The notes under the pieces were generated by a model that was given only the letters and a program-made list of their open reading frames with translations, was not told the DNA's origin and searched no databases. From assembly GCA_963728075.1 (NCBI GenBank), contig CAVSIP010000007.1:1-64000 (forward strand): a stretch of DNA of 64,000 nucleotides. Direction: 5' to 3'. The stretch is from CAVSIP01 sp963728075 (GTDB lineage Bacteria; Actinomycetota; Actinomycetes; JAFAQI01; DASSKL01). This document shows positions 26,394-33,361 of the stretch, in pieces (the stretch's first letter is position 1; each line of letters starts with the position of its first letter). A program made the position numbers and the translations under genes.

Positions 26394-26562
26394 GAAGTTG
26401 CCGCTCTGTTCGGCGAGTGGCGCTCAGACCGGTAGCGGTTCCAAAACCGCCGGGGTCGACGCTCACTCACGCGTCGCGAGTCGATGGCCGGTCCGCGTCT
26501 GGTCCGCGAAATTCGCGGCCCAAGTACCTCACCAGAGACCGGGTTCGGGCAAACTCGCAGGT

Positions 26563-26651
26563 GGAGGGCTCGCCTAGTGGCCGATGGCGGCGGTCTTGAA
26601 AACCGCTATGGGCAGTGATGTCCATCGTGGGTTCGAATCCCACGCCCTCCG
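26563..26651 (+). tRNA. tRNA-Ser (anticodon UGA)
   Basis: 89-base class II tRNA. The acceptor stem GGAGGGC pairs with GCCCTCC, the discriminator is G, the anticodon loop is CTTGAAA with TGA at 26597-26599, a long variable arm follows (GGGCAGTGATGTCC region), and the T arm contains GTTCGAATC. CCA is not encoded. It is the only complete copy; fragments of the same gene flank the island on both sides, so this copy must carry the function. Confidence 0.95.
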
Positions 26652-26739
26652 CGAAATGTGTCCCTGACCTGGGCGTTTGTCTGCACTGGCCCTGCCGGCG
26701 ATCTTGTGCGAGGTCCCCTCAAGATCGCGTGTGGGAACA

Positions 26740-26761
26740 ATGTGGGTACACGGTGGTAGCG
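26740..26761 (+). repeat. 22-base direct repeat, left copy
   Basis: A 22-base sequence beginning ATGTGGGTACACGG and identical to 39828-39849. It lies 89 bases inside the complete tRNA-Ser and just outside the integrase stop. Position near both ends of the element fits an integrase arm-binding site. Confidence 0.65.
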
Positions 26762-26766
26762 CGAAG

Positions 26767-27753
26767 TCAGTCCTCGTCAGGGCCTGCGCTGTCCGGCTGC
26801 TGGTCGATCAGCCTTGCGATGCGTTCCGCCGCTTGCCGGCCCACGTCGTCGTAGACCGCTGTGTAGAGGTCGCTGGTGATGGCGATGGTGCTGTGGCCGA
26901 GCCGCTCGGAGACGACGCGCATCGGCATACCGGCGGCGAGTGCGAGGCTGGCGGTGGTGTGGCGCAAGTCGTGGAAGCGGATGACCGGGACGCCTGCCTC
27001 TCGGGCGAGGTTGCGGAAGTGGCGGCTGACGTGCTCGGGCACCTCAGGCCGATGACTTCCCCGCGTCGCAACCCGCAGGTGATGACGACCAGGTACAGGG
27101 CGAACAGCCGGTGGTCCACCACATGCGCTAGGAACCGACGCACCTCATCTGTTGTCCACGGCCGCGGACGGGCGCGGTGCTCGACCTCCGACTCGAGCTC
27201 GACATGGCGGCACGGGTTGGCGGGGATGAGTCCCTCCCGGACCGCCTTGTTCAGGGCCGCACGCAACGTGGCGAAGACACGGCGGGCGGTCGCTGGGCCT
27301 ACCGGCTTGGCACCGCGACGGATCTCGACGAGCCTTCTTTCGATGTGCACGGCGCGCAGTGCGCGCAGTTCGATGGCGCCGAGGTGAGGGATCAGGTGGC
27401 GCTCGATGTGCCACGCGTAGGCACGGCGGCTGCTCGGGCGCAGCCGCGCCCGCCCGTTGAGCCACTCGCGCAGATAGGTCGCGACCGTCTTCTGTTGGCT
27501 CGTGAGTTCTCCTGCCGCGTACTGCCGTACTGCCGTACTGCCGTGCTGTCTCTGCGAGCGCTTGTCGCGCCGCTTGCTCGGTCGGGAAGCCGCCCCGTCG
27601 TACGAGGCGACGCCGGCCCGTGGTGTCACGGCCGGCGTCGAAGGCGAAGTACCAGCCGCCGTGTCGACTGCTGCGCAGATGTGGGCACCGTGACCCGAGC
27701 AGCCGGCCGCTCTCGTCCCGGCAGCCGCACCGCTTGAACGTGCTTCCTCGCAT
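26767..27753 (-). pseudogene. Tyrosine integrase, frameshifted and internally deleted
   Basis: Three pieces in two shifts. The N-terminus (from about 27753) reads MRGSTFKRCGCRDESG and an arm-binding domain up to ARQALAETARQYGSTAV. At an 8-base tandem repeat (27521-27544) the frame shifts to YLREWLNGRARLRPSSRRAY and the core domain up to ITCGLRRGEVIGL, which carries the first catalytic Arg. About 75 codons, including the catalytic Lys hairpin, are then missing, and the last frame resumes with PEHVSRHFRNLAREAGVP, FHDLRHT and LGHS. The enzyme is dead. It lies beside the complete tRNA, the usual place for the integrase of this element type. Confidence 0.85.
27521..27544. repeat. Three tandem 8-base units inside the integrase
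   Basis: ACTGCCGT repeated three times exactly. The reading frame changes here. One more unit, or two fewer, would restore the integrase frame, so replication slippage is the probable cause of the frameshift. Confidence 0.8.
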
Positions 27754-27779
27754 CGGCACTCCCTGCATTCGGGTGTCAC

Positions 27780-28115
27780 TCAGGGTCGGCTCGTGCCGAC
27801 CGCGGCGGGATGCGCGGAGACGAGGTTGTGGAAATCGGCAGCAGTTACGCCGAGCAGTTCGAGCAGTGGGCGGGTAGGCACCCGAATGCAGCGGCCAGCG
27901 CGGATCACCACGGTGGGCCACTCGCCTCGCCGCACCATCGCGTAAGCGCACGTGCGTCCGACCCCGAGCAGCATTGCGGCGGTCATCAGGTCGACCGAGG
28001 CCGGCACGGGCGGATCCGCCAGCGCGGGAGCCCTCTGGCGGCGCCGTGGCAGGGCGTGCTGCGGCGGCGGATCGGGGAGACCCGGGTAGGGAAGCGGGTC
28101 CTGAGCTGCGGTCAT
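27780..28115 (-). CDS. Helix-turn-helix DNA-binding protein, excisionase-like
   Basis: 111 residues. The core DLMTAAMLLGVGRTCAYAMV followed by RRGEWPTVVIRAGRCIRVPT is a MerR-like winged helix of the kind used by excisionases and small phage regulators: the helix recognises AT sites and the strand pair holds the IRVPT motif. It sits directly upstream of the integrase pseudogene on the same strand, the usual xis-int order. Start ATG 28115 chosen; an in-frame start at 28190 is possible. Confidence 0.72.
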   Translation of the reverse strand: MTAAQDPLPYPGLPDPPPQHALPRRRQRAPALADPPVPASVDLMTAAMLLGVGRTCAYAMVRRGEWPTVVIRAGRCIRVPTRPLLELLGVTAADFHNLVSAHPAAVGTSRP

Positions 28116-28353
28116 GGGCCGAGGACACCTGCCCACCGTCCCCGCGCGCGTCCCCGCAGACGTCCCCGCGCTGCGGGTGATCGTGGACACGGGCGACTAC
28201 GACCCCTTGCAAGCCTCCGCGGAGCTCGCGATCGATAGCGACGGACTATGTCCGGCTCACGTTCTCCGGACGAACGCCCTCCAACCGGCTAACGGTCGTT
28301 TGACAAGCCTGACTGGCTGGTACCAGAATGCTGTACCAGTCGGAGGTGGGCCA

Positions 28354-28599
28354 ATGGTCATCACTGCCAGCGAGGCGCGCAAGAACCTCTTCCCGCTCAT
28401 CGAGCAGGTCAACGAGGACAGGACCCCCGTCGAGATCACCTCTCGCCGCGGCGACGCCGTGCTGCTTTCCCGCGAGGAGTACGACGCGTTGCAGGAGACG
28501 GCGCACCTGCTGCGGGCTCCCAAGAACGCCCGACGGCTCCTGGAGAGCCTCGACCAGGCGCTCGCCGGCAAGCGCGAGGAGCACGAGCTTCAGCGGTGA
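28354..28599 (+). CDS. yefM: Type II antitoxin, Phd/YefM family
   Basis: 81 residues beginning MVITASEARKNLFPLIEQV, the conserved Phd/YefM N-terminus that forms the dimeric DNA-binding part, with VEITSRRGDAVLLSREEYDA in the middle and a disordered toxin-neutralising tail. A GGAGG ribosome site lies nine bases before the ATG. Two TACCAG half-sites just upstream (28322 and 28335) are possible operator elements. The stop overlaps the toxin start by 4 bases. Confidence 0.92.
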   Translation: MVITASEARKNLFPLIEQVNEDRTPVEITSRRGDAVLLSREEYDALQETAHLLRAPKNARRLLESLDQALAGKREEHELQR

Positions 28600-28850
28600 G
28601 GCTCGTCTTCACCCCGCACGGTTGGGAGGACTACCGGCACTGGGTCCAGACCGACCGGGCCACGCTCAAGCGGCTCAACCGACTGATCGACGACGTCCTC
28701 CGCGACCCGTTCGCCGGCATCGGCAAACCCGAGCAGCTTCGACACGTTCTCGCCGGCGCCTGGTCTCGCCGAATCACCGAAGAGCACCGGCTCGTTTACC
28801 TCGTCGACGGCGACGACGTCGTGATCCTGCAGGCCCGCTATCACTACTGA
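28596..28850 (+). CDS. yoeB: YoeB-family mRNA interferase toxin
   Basis: 84 residues, full length for the family. It carries LVFTPHGWEDYRHW, DPFAGIGKPEQLRH, GAWSRRITEEHRLVYLV and ends in ILQARYHY with the catalytic His and Tyr. YoeB cleaves mRNA at the ribosomal A site and is silenced by the preceding YefM. It starts with GTG inside the antitoxin stop. A second, truncated relative lies at 53669. Confidence 0.94.
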   Translation: MRLVFTPHGWEDYRHWVQTDRATLKRLNRLIDDVLRDPFAGIGKPEQLRHVLAGAWSRRITEEHRLVYLVDGDDVVILQARYHY

Positions 28851-28860
28851 AGGGGACCCG

Positions 28861-29184
28861 CTACAACCCGCGGCGACGTGCTCGAACCAGGACACCCACC
28901 GCACGGACGAGAGCGGCAACTGCGACGACGACGAATCCGAGTGCGCCTATCACGCCCCAGGCCGCACCGCGGAGATCGAACACCCAGGCGATGACCGCTC
29001 CGGCAATCACAGCGGCGATCACTAGCCCTGCTGAGGGTAGGACGGCGTAGGCGATTTCTACAGTGACCGCGTCGCGGCGCGCCTTGCCCTCCACATCCCT
29101 ATGGTCTCGAACCTGGGCAGCGACGGCAACGTACAGAAGTGCCGTGAGAGCGCGGGCCGGCTCCAAGACCGGGCCGCCGAGCAC
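28861..29184 (-). CDS. Small membrane protein of unknown function
   Basis: 107 residues from the GTG at 29184. Two long hydrophobic helices (YAVLPSAGLVIAAVIAGAVI and GALGFVVVAVAALVRAVGVL) and a basic C-terminus (RARRRGL). The N-terminal part contains a short Arg/Asp-rich linker. The gene is convergent with yoeB and its upstream side abuts the group II intron, so the start could have been displaced by that insertion. No family recognised. Confidence 0.5.
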   Translation of the reverse strand: MLGGPVLEPARALTALLYVAVAAQVRDHRDVEGKARRDAVTVEIAYAVLPSAGLVIAAVIAGAVIAWVFDLRGAAWGVIGALGFVVVAVAALVRAVGVLVRARRRGL

Positions 29185-29200
29185 AACGGCGCCGTATGTT

Positions 29201-31123
29201 GTGCGCCACGAACGCGAAGGGGGACACCGATGAGACGGTGATCTTCTGTAGCGATGCTGCGTGAGTGATGAAGGTTGGCCCTTCGTAGCCGCCCGGCAGG
29301 GGGAGGCTGCAAACCGCCGTCCGCTGCGCCGGGTCAATGCCCGGGGTGGTGAGCGGAGACGGAAAAGGCGCGGCGTTGATCGCGTCAGGTGTGGGCCGGG
29401 AAGGCGAGCGGAAGCGAACCACCGTGTACGTGTCGAAAGCGCGAAGTTGGCATCGAAACCGCTGCCCGAACATAGGCGGCGGGATGAGCCTGGGGGATGG
29501 CCTGCTTGCTGCCCAGGTGGTGCCCGGCATAGAGGTGGCGCGAGCCCGGTCCAGGCGCTCACGTGGAACGTGGGAACCTGCGCGGCGATGCCCCGGCGGG
29601 CCGGAGGTGGCCGGTCGGGACCGGGAGCGCTCCGAGCGGCGGATGCCGTGAGGGGTTGAGTACCGGATGCGGCGTGCAGGGGCGGACCGTCCCGTAGTAG
29701 CGGTGAACCCTGGTAACGCGGGGGGAGCGAAGGGGACGGGTCATTCCGGCGAGTCCGACGGTCAACCGGCGCGTGCCGGGAGGAGCCGGGTGGGCGAGCC
29801 GAAGCCGAAACCGTTTGCGATCGACAAGTGGGCCGTCTGGGAGGCTTACAGACGGGTCAGGGCGAACGCGGGAGCGGCGGGGGTGGACGAGCAGTCGGTC
29901 CACGACTTCGAGGCTGACCTGAAGGCCAACCTCTACAAGTTGTGGAACCGGCTGGCCTCGGGCACCTACTTCCCGCCGCCGGTCAAGGCGGTGGCGATCC
30001 CGAAAGCCACCGGCGGCACCCGCACGCTTGGGGTGCCAACGGTGGCGGACAGGATCGCGCAGACCGTCGCGGTGATGGCGTTGGAGCCGACGGTGGAGCC
30101 GATGTTCCACCCGGACTCCTACGGCTACCGGCCGCGGCGGTCGGCGTTGGACGCGGTGGCGACGTGCCGGCGGCGGTGCTGGAAGCACGACTGGGTGGTC
30201 GACATGGACATCCGGGCGTTCTTCGACAGCCTGCCGCACGACAAGCTGCTCGCCGCGCTCGACCGCCACCTCGACCACGGCCAGCGGTGGGTCGGGTTGT
30301 ATGTGCGGCGCTGGCTGGCCGCACCGCTGCAGACCGACGACGGCGCCCTGGTCGCACGGGATCGCGGCACCCCGCAGGGGTCCGCGATCTCCCCACTGCT
30401 CGCCAACATCTTCCTGCACTACGCGTTCGACGCGTGGATGGCGCGGACCTTCCCGCACGTCCCGTTCGAGCGGTATGCGGATGATGCAGTGGTGCACGCC
30501 AAGACCGAACGGCAAGCCCGTGAGGTCCTGGCGGCTATCACCGAACGGCTGGCCGACTGCGGCCTGGACCTCAACGAGGCCAAGACCGCGATCGTGTACT
30601 GCCGAGACGACAACCGGCGTGGACCGTGGGACGGCCCGACCCGGTTCGACTTCCTCGGCTACACGTTCCGGCCGCGTTCGGCGCGCAACCGCGACGGCCG
30701 GCTGTTCGTGTCGTTCACCCCCGCGGTGTCCGACACGGCGGCCAAGCGGATGCGGCAGGTGATCCGCCGTTGGCGGTTACACCGGCGCACCCAAGCGACC
30801 CTGGACGGCCTGGCACGGCAGATCAACCCCGTGACCAGGGGCTGGATCAACTACTACGGGCGGTTCCACCGCACCCAGTTGGGTCCAACCCTCCAGCGCA
30901 TCGACCACTACCTGACGCGCTGGCTCACCTGGAAGTACAAACGGTTCCGACGCCACTACATGCGCGCGCTGCGGTTCCTGCAGGCGGTCCGTCGCCGCCA
31001 GCAGAACCTGTTCGCGCACTGGCAGTGGACGCCAACGGCTGGATGACAAGAGCCGGATGAGCCGAGAGGTTCACGTCCGGTTCTGTGAGGGCCGGGGGGT
31101 GAAACTCCCCCCGGCCACTCGAC
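29201..31123 (+). mobile_element. Group II intron with reverse transcriptase
   Basis: The 5' end is GTGCGCC at 29201. Domain V is the GAGCCGGATGAGCCGAG hairpin with GTTCACGTCCGGTTC (31050-31084). Domain VI pairs GGCCGGGGGG with CCCCCCGGCC and continues as GAG:CTC around a bulged A at 31117, the branch point; the 3' end is then GAC at about 31123. Exon bases TATGTT (29195-29200, IBS1) match AACATA at 29469-29474 (EBS1), fixing the 5' junction. Joining the exons restores a perfect hairpin (CGGCGCC, 9-base loop, GGCGCCG), so the intron sits in a stem-loop. Bases 29202-29789 are domain I-IV RNA. Confidence 0.88.
29790..31046 (+). CDS. ltrA: Group II intron reverse transcriptase/maturase
   Basis: 418 residues. 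The RT domain spans about residues 25-320: GTRTLGVPTVADRIAQ, YGYRPRRSALDA, VDMDIRAFFDSLPHD, GTPQGSAISPLLANIFLHYA and the catalytic YADDAVVH. The maturase X domain and group II maturase-specific segment follow (LARQINPVTRGWINYYGRFH). There is no HNH endonuclease, so insertion would rely on a nicked or hairpin target. The GTG at 29790 has GGAGGAG upstream. All catalytic residues are present, so the protein may be active. Confidence 0.93.
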   Translation: MGEPKPKPFAIDKWAVWEAYRRVRANAGAAGVDEQSVHDFEADLKANLYKLWNRLASGTYFPPPVKAVAIPKATGGTRTLGVPTVADRIAQTVAVMALEPTVEPMFHPDSYGYRPRRSALDAVATCRRRCWKHDWVVDMDIRAFFDSLPHDKLLAALDRHLDHGQRWVGLYVRRWLAAPLQTDDGALVARDRGTPQGSAISPLLANIFLHYAFDAWMARTFPHVPFERYADDAVVHAKTERQAREVLAAITERLADCGLDLNEAKTAIVYCRDDNRRGPWDGPTRFDFLGYTFRPRSARNRDGRLFVSFTPAVSDTAAKRMRQVIRRWRLHRRTQATLDGLARQINPVTRGWINYYGRFHRTQLGPTLQRIDHYLTRWLTWKYKRFRRHYMRALRFLQAVRRRQQNLFAHWQWTPTAG

Positions 31124-31207
31124 CGGGCGCCGCGGGACAACTCGCCGAGCACATCCGGCGCTCTGTCTTTCGTTTGACGAATCTGGTTCTGTCCAACAGA
31201 ATGGCTC

Positions 31208-31750
31208 GTGCGGATCGAGTTCACGACCGCGAGCCGGAAGCACCGGATCGGTCGAGCACACATCCGCTACGTGATGGCGACGCAGCAACCGCAGGAAGTG
31301 ACAACGCACCGCGGCGAACGAGGGTGGCGCTACGTCGGCGCTGACGACTGGGGACTCGAGCTCGAGGTGATCGCGGTTGAGCTCGACGGTGGAGACCTGC
31401 TGGTCATTCATGCGATGCCAGCCGCGATGGTGAGAGAAATGACGATGCCGAAGCGAACGCCGCCGAAGGCGACGACGAAGACGCCGATCGGTCCTGACGT
31501 CGACCTGGCGAAGGAGGTGCGGCGCGACACGCAGGGTCGCCGCGTCACCGACGACTACGTCGAGCGGCTTCTCGGTGCGAGCCGGAAGCCGGGCCGCCCC
31601 TCGCTCGCCGAAGAGGGGCCCTCACCGTCGATTGCGTTTCGTGTTCCCGCCGCGCTGCGAACCAGGGCAGAGGAAGTCGCCGCGAGCGAGGGCAAGACCG
31701 TCTCGCAGTTAGCTCGCGAAGCACTCGAGGCACGCCTCGAAGCATCCTGA
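31208..31750 (+). CDS. Fused toxin-antitoxin: BrnT/DUF4258-like toxin half and ribbon-helix-helix half
   Basis: 180 residues in one frame. Residues 1-78 (SRKHRIGRAHIRYVMATQQP, LELEVIAVELDGG, LLVIHAMP) look like a small RelE-superfamily-like toxin of the BrnT/DUF4258 sort. Residues 79-180 carry DVDLAKEVRRDTQGRRVTDD, GRPSL and ALRTRAEEVAASEGKTVSQL, typical of the CopG-like antitoxin partner. In relatives these are two genes with the antitoxin start near the toxin stop; here no stop separates them, although an in-frame ATG at 31440 could still give a free antitoxin. Immediately downstream of the group II intron. Confidence 0.62.
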   Translation: MRIEFTTASRKHRIGRAHIRYVMATQQPQEVTTHRGERGWRYVGADDWGLELEVIAVELDGGDLLVIHAMPAAMVREMTMPKRTPPKATTKTPIGPDVDLAKEVRRDTQGRRVTDDYVERLLGASRKPGRPSLAEEGPSPSIAFRVPAALRTRAEEVAASEGKTVSQLAREALEARLEAS

Positions 31751-31830
31751 CGTACGCAATGTGCCGCTCTGCTGCGCGGCACCGGCATCGCGCGGATGCG
31801 TACCGAAGCGAGCAGCCGCCACTGCCCACT

Positions 31831-32349
31831 TCAGCAGCGGGTCGGTAGCGAGCCGATGATCCACGGGATCCGTAGCGTGTGGTCGTCGATGACGACGACC
31901 TCGTCCGTCGCCGCTGGCGGGCCGCCCATCGTCGAGGGGATGTCGCGAACGTTGTAGGAGATCGCAATCCATACCTGCTGCGGCGGGCTCGGGGGGTCCC
32001 CACGCGAGTAGCTGGCGAATGCAAACTGCGGTGACGGTTTGCGGAAACCGGCGGTCTCCTTCGCGCTCCGATAGACGCGCTCGGCGTCTTCCAGCGTATG
32101 ACGTGACCGTGTCGTCGGCGGGTCGAAGTGGTCGTAGCCGAGCCAGAACGCATGCGCGAGCGCGTGGTTGTTGACGGCTGCACGGCAGTGCATGTCGCTG
32201 CTTGCGGAGCCAGCGGCGGTCGGCGTGCTCGTGGCAGCAGGTGGCGAGTTTTCCCGCGCCTCCGCCAGATGTGGCGTCGCTGACCCCGTGCAGCCGGCGG
32301 TCGCAGCGATGAGAACGGCGGCAGTCGCTAACGCCGGTCGCTTCCTCAC
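31831..32349 (-). CDS. Putative lipoprotein of unknown function
   Basis: 172 residues. The N-terminus RKRPALATAAVLIAATAGC carries a lipobox (ATAGC), so the mature protein is probably lipid-anchored on the outer face of the membrane. A Ser/Thr/Pro/Ala-rich linker follows, then a compact domain with HAFWLGYDHFDPPTTRSRHT, FAFASYSRGDPPSPPQQVWI and a final IIGSLPTRC. The GTG at 32349 has GAGGTGG five bases upstream. No family recognised. It is convergent with the fused toxin-antitoxin ORF. Confidence 0.68.
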   Translation of the reverse strand: MRKRPALATAAVLIAATAGCTGSATPHLAEARENSPPAATSTPTAAGSASSDMHCRAAVNNHALAHAFWLGYDHFDPPTTRSRHTLEDAERVYRSAKETAGFRKPSPQFAFASYSRGDPPSPPQQVWIAISYNVRDIPSTMGGPPAATDEVVVIDDHTLRIPWIIGSLPTRC

Positions 32350-32570
32350 AATCACCACCTCGGCTGGTCGAGACGCTTCAGTTTGACGCGCATCACCCGG
32401 CTTCCGGTTCCACGCGCACACCAACGACGAAGTGCCGCGAGGCGGTGGGGCGAGATCCCAGCCGGCGACGTGATCGGTAGCGCCACGCTATGTCCGGGCA
32501 CCACGGGGCAGACCGCCGAGCCCAACCGGCGTTTTCGCGCGCCTCGTGTGACATTGCCGCATCAGTTGGG

Positions 32571-32585
32571 ATCAGATAATCTGAT
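32571..32585. promoter_or_regulatory. Palindromic operator of the Phd-VapC module
   Basis: ATCAGAT-A-ATCTGAT, perfect 7-base arms, ending three bases before the antitoxin ATG at 32589. GATAAT within it could serve as the -10 box, so binding would block transcription directly. Confidence 0.7.
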
Positions 32586-32588
32586 GCA

Positions 32589-32840
32589 ATGAAGGAGATC
32601 ACAGCCACAGACGCAGCCAGAGGATTCTCTGCCCTGCTCACCGCGGTGGAGAAGGACGGCGAGACTTTCTTCGTCACCCGCGGAGGCCGCGTGATCGCTC
32701 GCATCGAGCCTGCCGCCGGGACATCCGGCGCAGCCGTGAAGGCGTTGCTGGGGCACTTCCGCCCGGACAAGGGGTGGGTCGCCGACCTGAGCGAGGTTCG
32801 AGAGCTACTGACGACACAGGAGCGTCAGTGGCCCGCCTGA
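32589..32840 (+). CDS. Type II antitoxin, Phd/YefM-like (VapB role)
   Basis: 83 residues. The N-terminal EITATDAARGFSALLTAVEK is the Phd/YefM dimer and DNA-binding segment, followed by FFVTRGGRVIARIEPA. The C-terminal tail (RELLTTQERQW) would bind the toxin. Operator palindrome directly upstream; the toxin gene starts 13 bases before this stop, so translation is coupled. Confidence 0.88.
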   Translation: MKEITATDAARGFSALLTAVEKDGETFFVTRGGRVIARIEPAAGTSGAAVKALLGHFRPDKGWVADLSEVRELLTTQERQWPA

Positions 32841-33220
32841 TCCTCGACACCACGGTCTTCGTCGACGCAGAACGGCGCGGCCGCCAGCTCAACAGGCTTA
32901 TAGCCGATGAAGACGATGTCGCGATTGCGGCGGTGACCGCCGCGGAGCTGCTCGTAGGTGTCGAGCTCGCGGACGACGCCCGCCGTGCGACGCGGTCCGC
33001 TTTCGTCCGCAGTGTCTTGGAGACCGTTCCGATCGAGGACTATGACGTGCAAGTCGCGCGGGTGCACGCGACGCTGCTCGCACATGTACGGCGCACCGGT
33101 AAGCCACGTGGGGCTCACGATCTGATCATCGCCGCAACCGCCGCGGCCCGCGACAGGATCGTCGTTTCGAGCGACACCACGGCCTTCGCTGATCTCCCCG
33201 GCGTCCCAGTGCGCAGCTGA
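32828..33220 (+). CDS. vapC: PIN-domain ribonuclease toxin, VapC family
   Basis: 130 residues. The PIN acidic residues are in LILDTTVFVDAERRG (first Asp), AAVTAAELLVGVEL (Glu), GAHDLIIAATAAA (Asp) and VVSSDTTAF (last Asp), forming the metal site for RNA cleavage. The GTG at 32828 overlaps the antitoxin end. The length is normal. Targets of such toxins are often tRNAs or rRNA, but this cannot be told here. Confidence 0.92.
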   Translation: MARLILDTTVFVDAERRGRQLNRLIADEDDVAIAAVTAAELLVGVELADDARRATRSAFVRSVLETVPIEDYDVQVARVHATLLAHVRRTGKPRGAHDLIIAATAAARDRIVVSSDTTAFADLPGVPVRS

Positions 33221-33299
33221 CGGTGACGATGCGCCGTGCCGCGGCGGCACGGGGGCCAGAGTTCCCGCCACGCACGGTAAGAACACCAATACGTGCATG

Positions 33300-33315
33300 C
33301 GCGTCCATGGACGCG
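33300..33315. terminator. 16-base perfect palindrome between convergent genes
   Basis: CGCGTCCATGGACGCG without a loop, in the 141-base gap between vapC and the GGDEF-EAL gene, which converge. It may stop transcription in both directions; as a loop-free palindrome it could equally be a protein-binding or crossover site. Nothing else was seen in the gap. Confidence 0.45.
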
Positions 33316-33361
33316 TGCACGGGTGCCGGCGTTGTGTGGCGACTGTCCACCACCAGCTTCA

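Noticed and set aside
26430..26460. Stem-loop with CGGT-tccAAAACCGC, similar to the tRNA anticodon arm
   Set aside because: Only eight bases match the att core and the loop differs; a chance match in GC-rich DNA is plausible. No tRNA fold around it.
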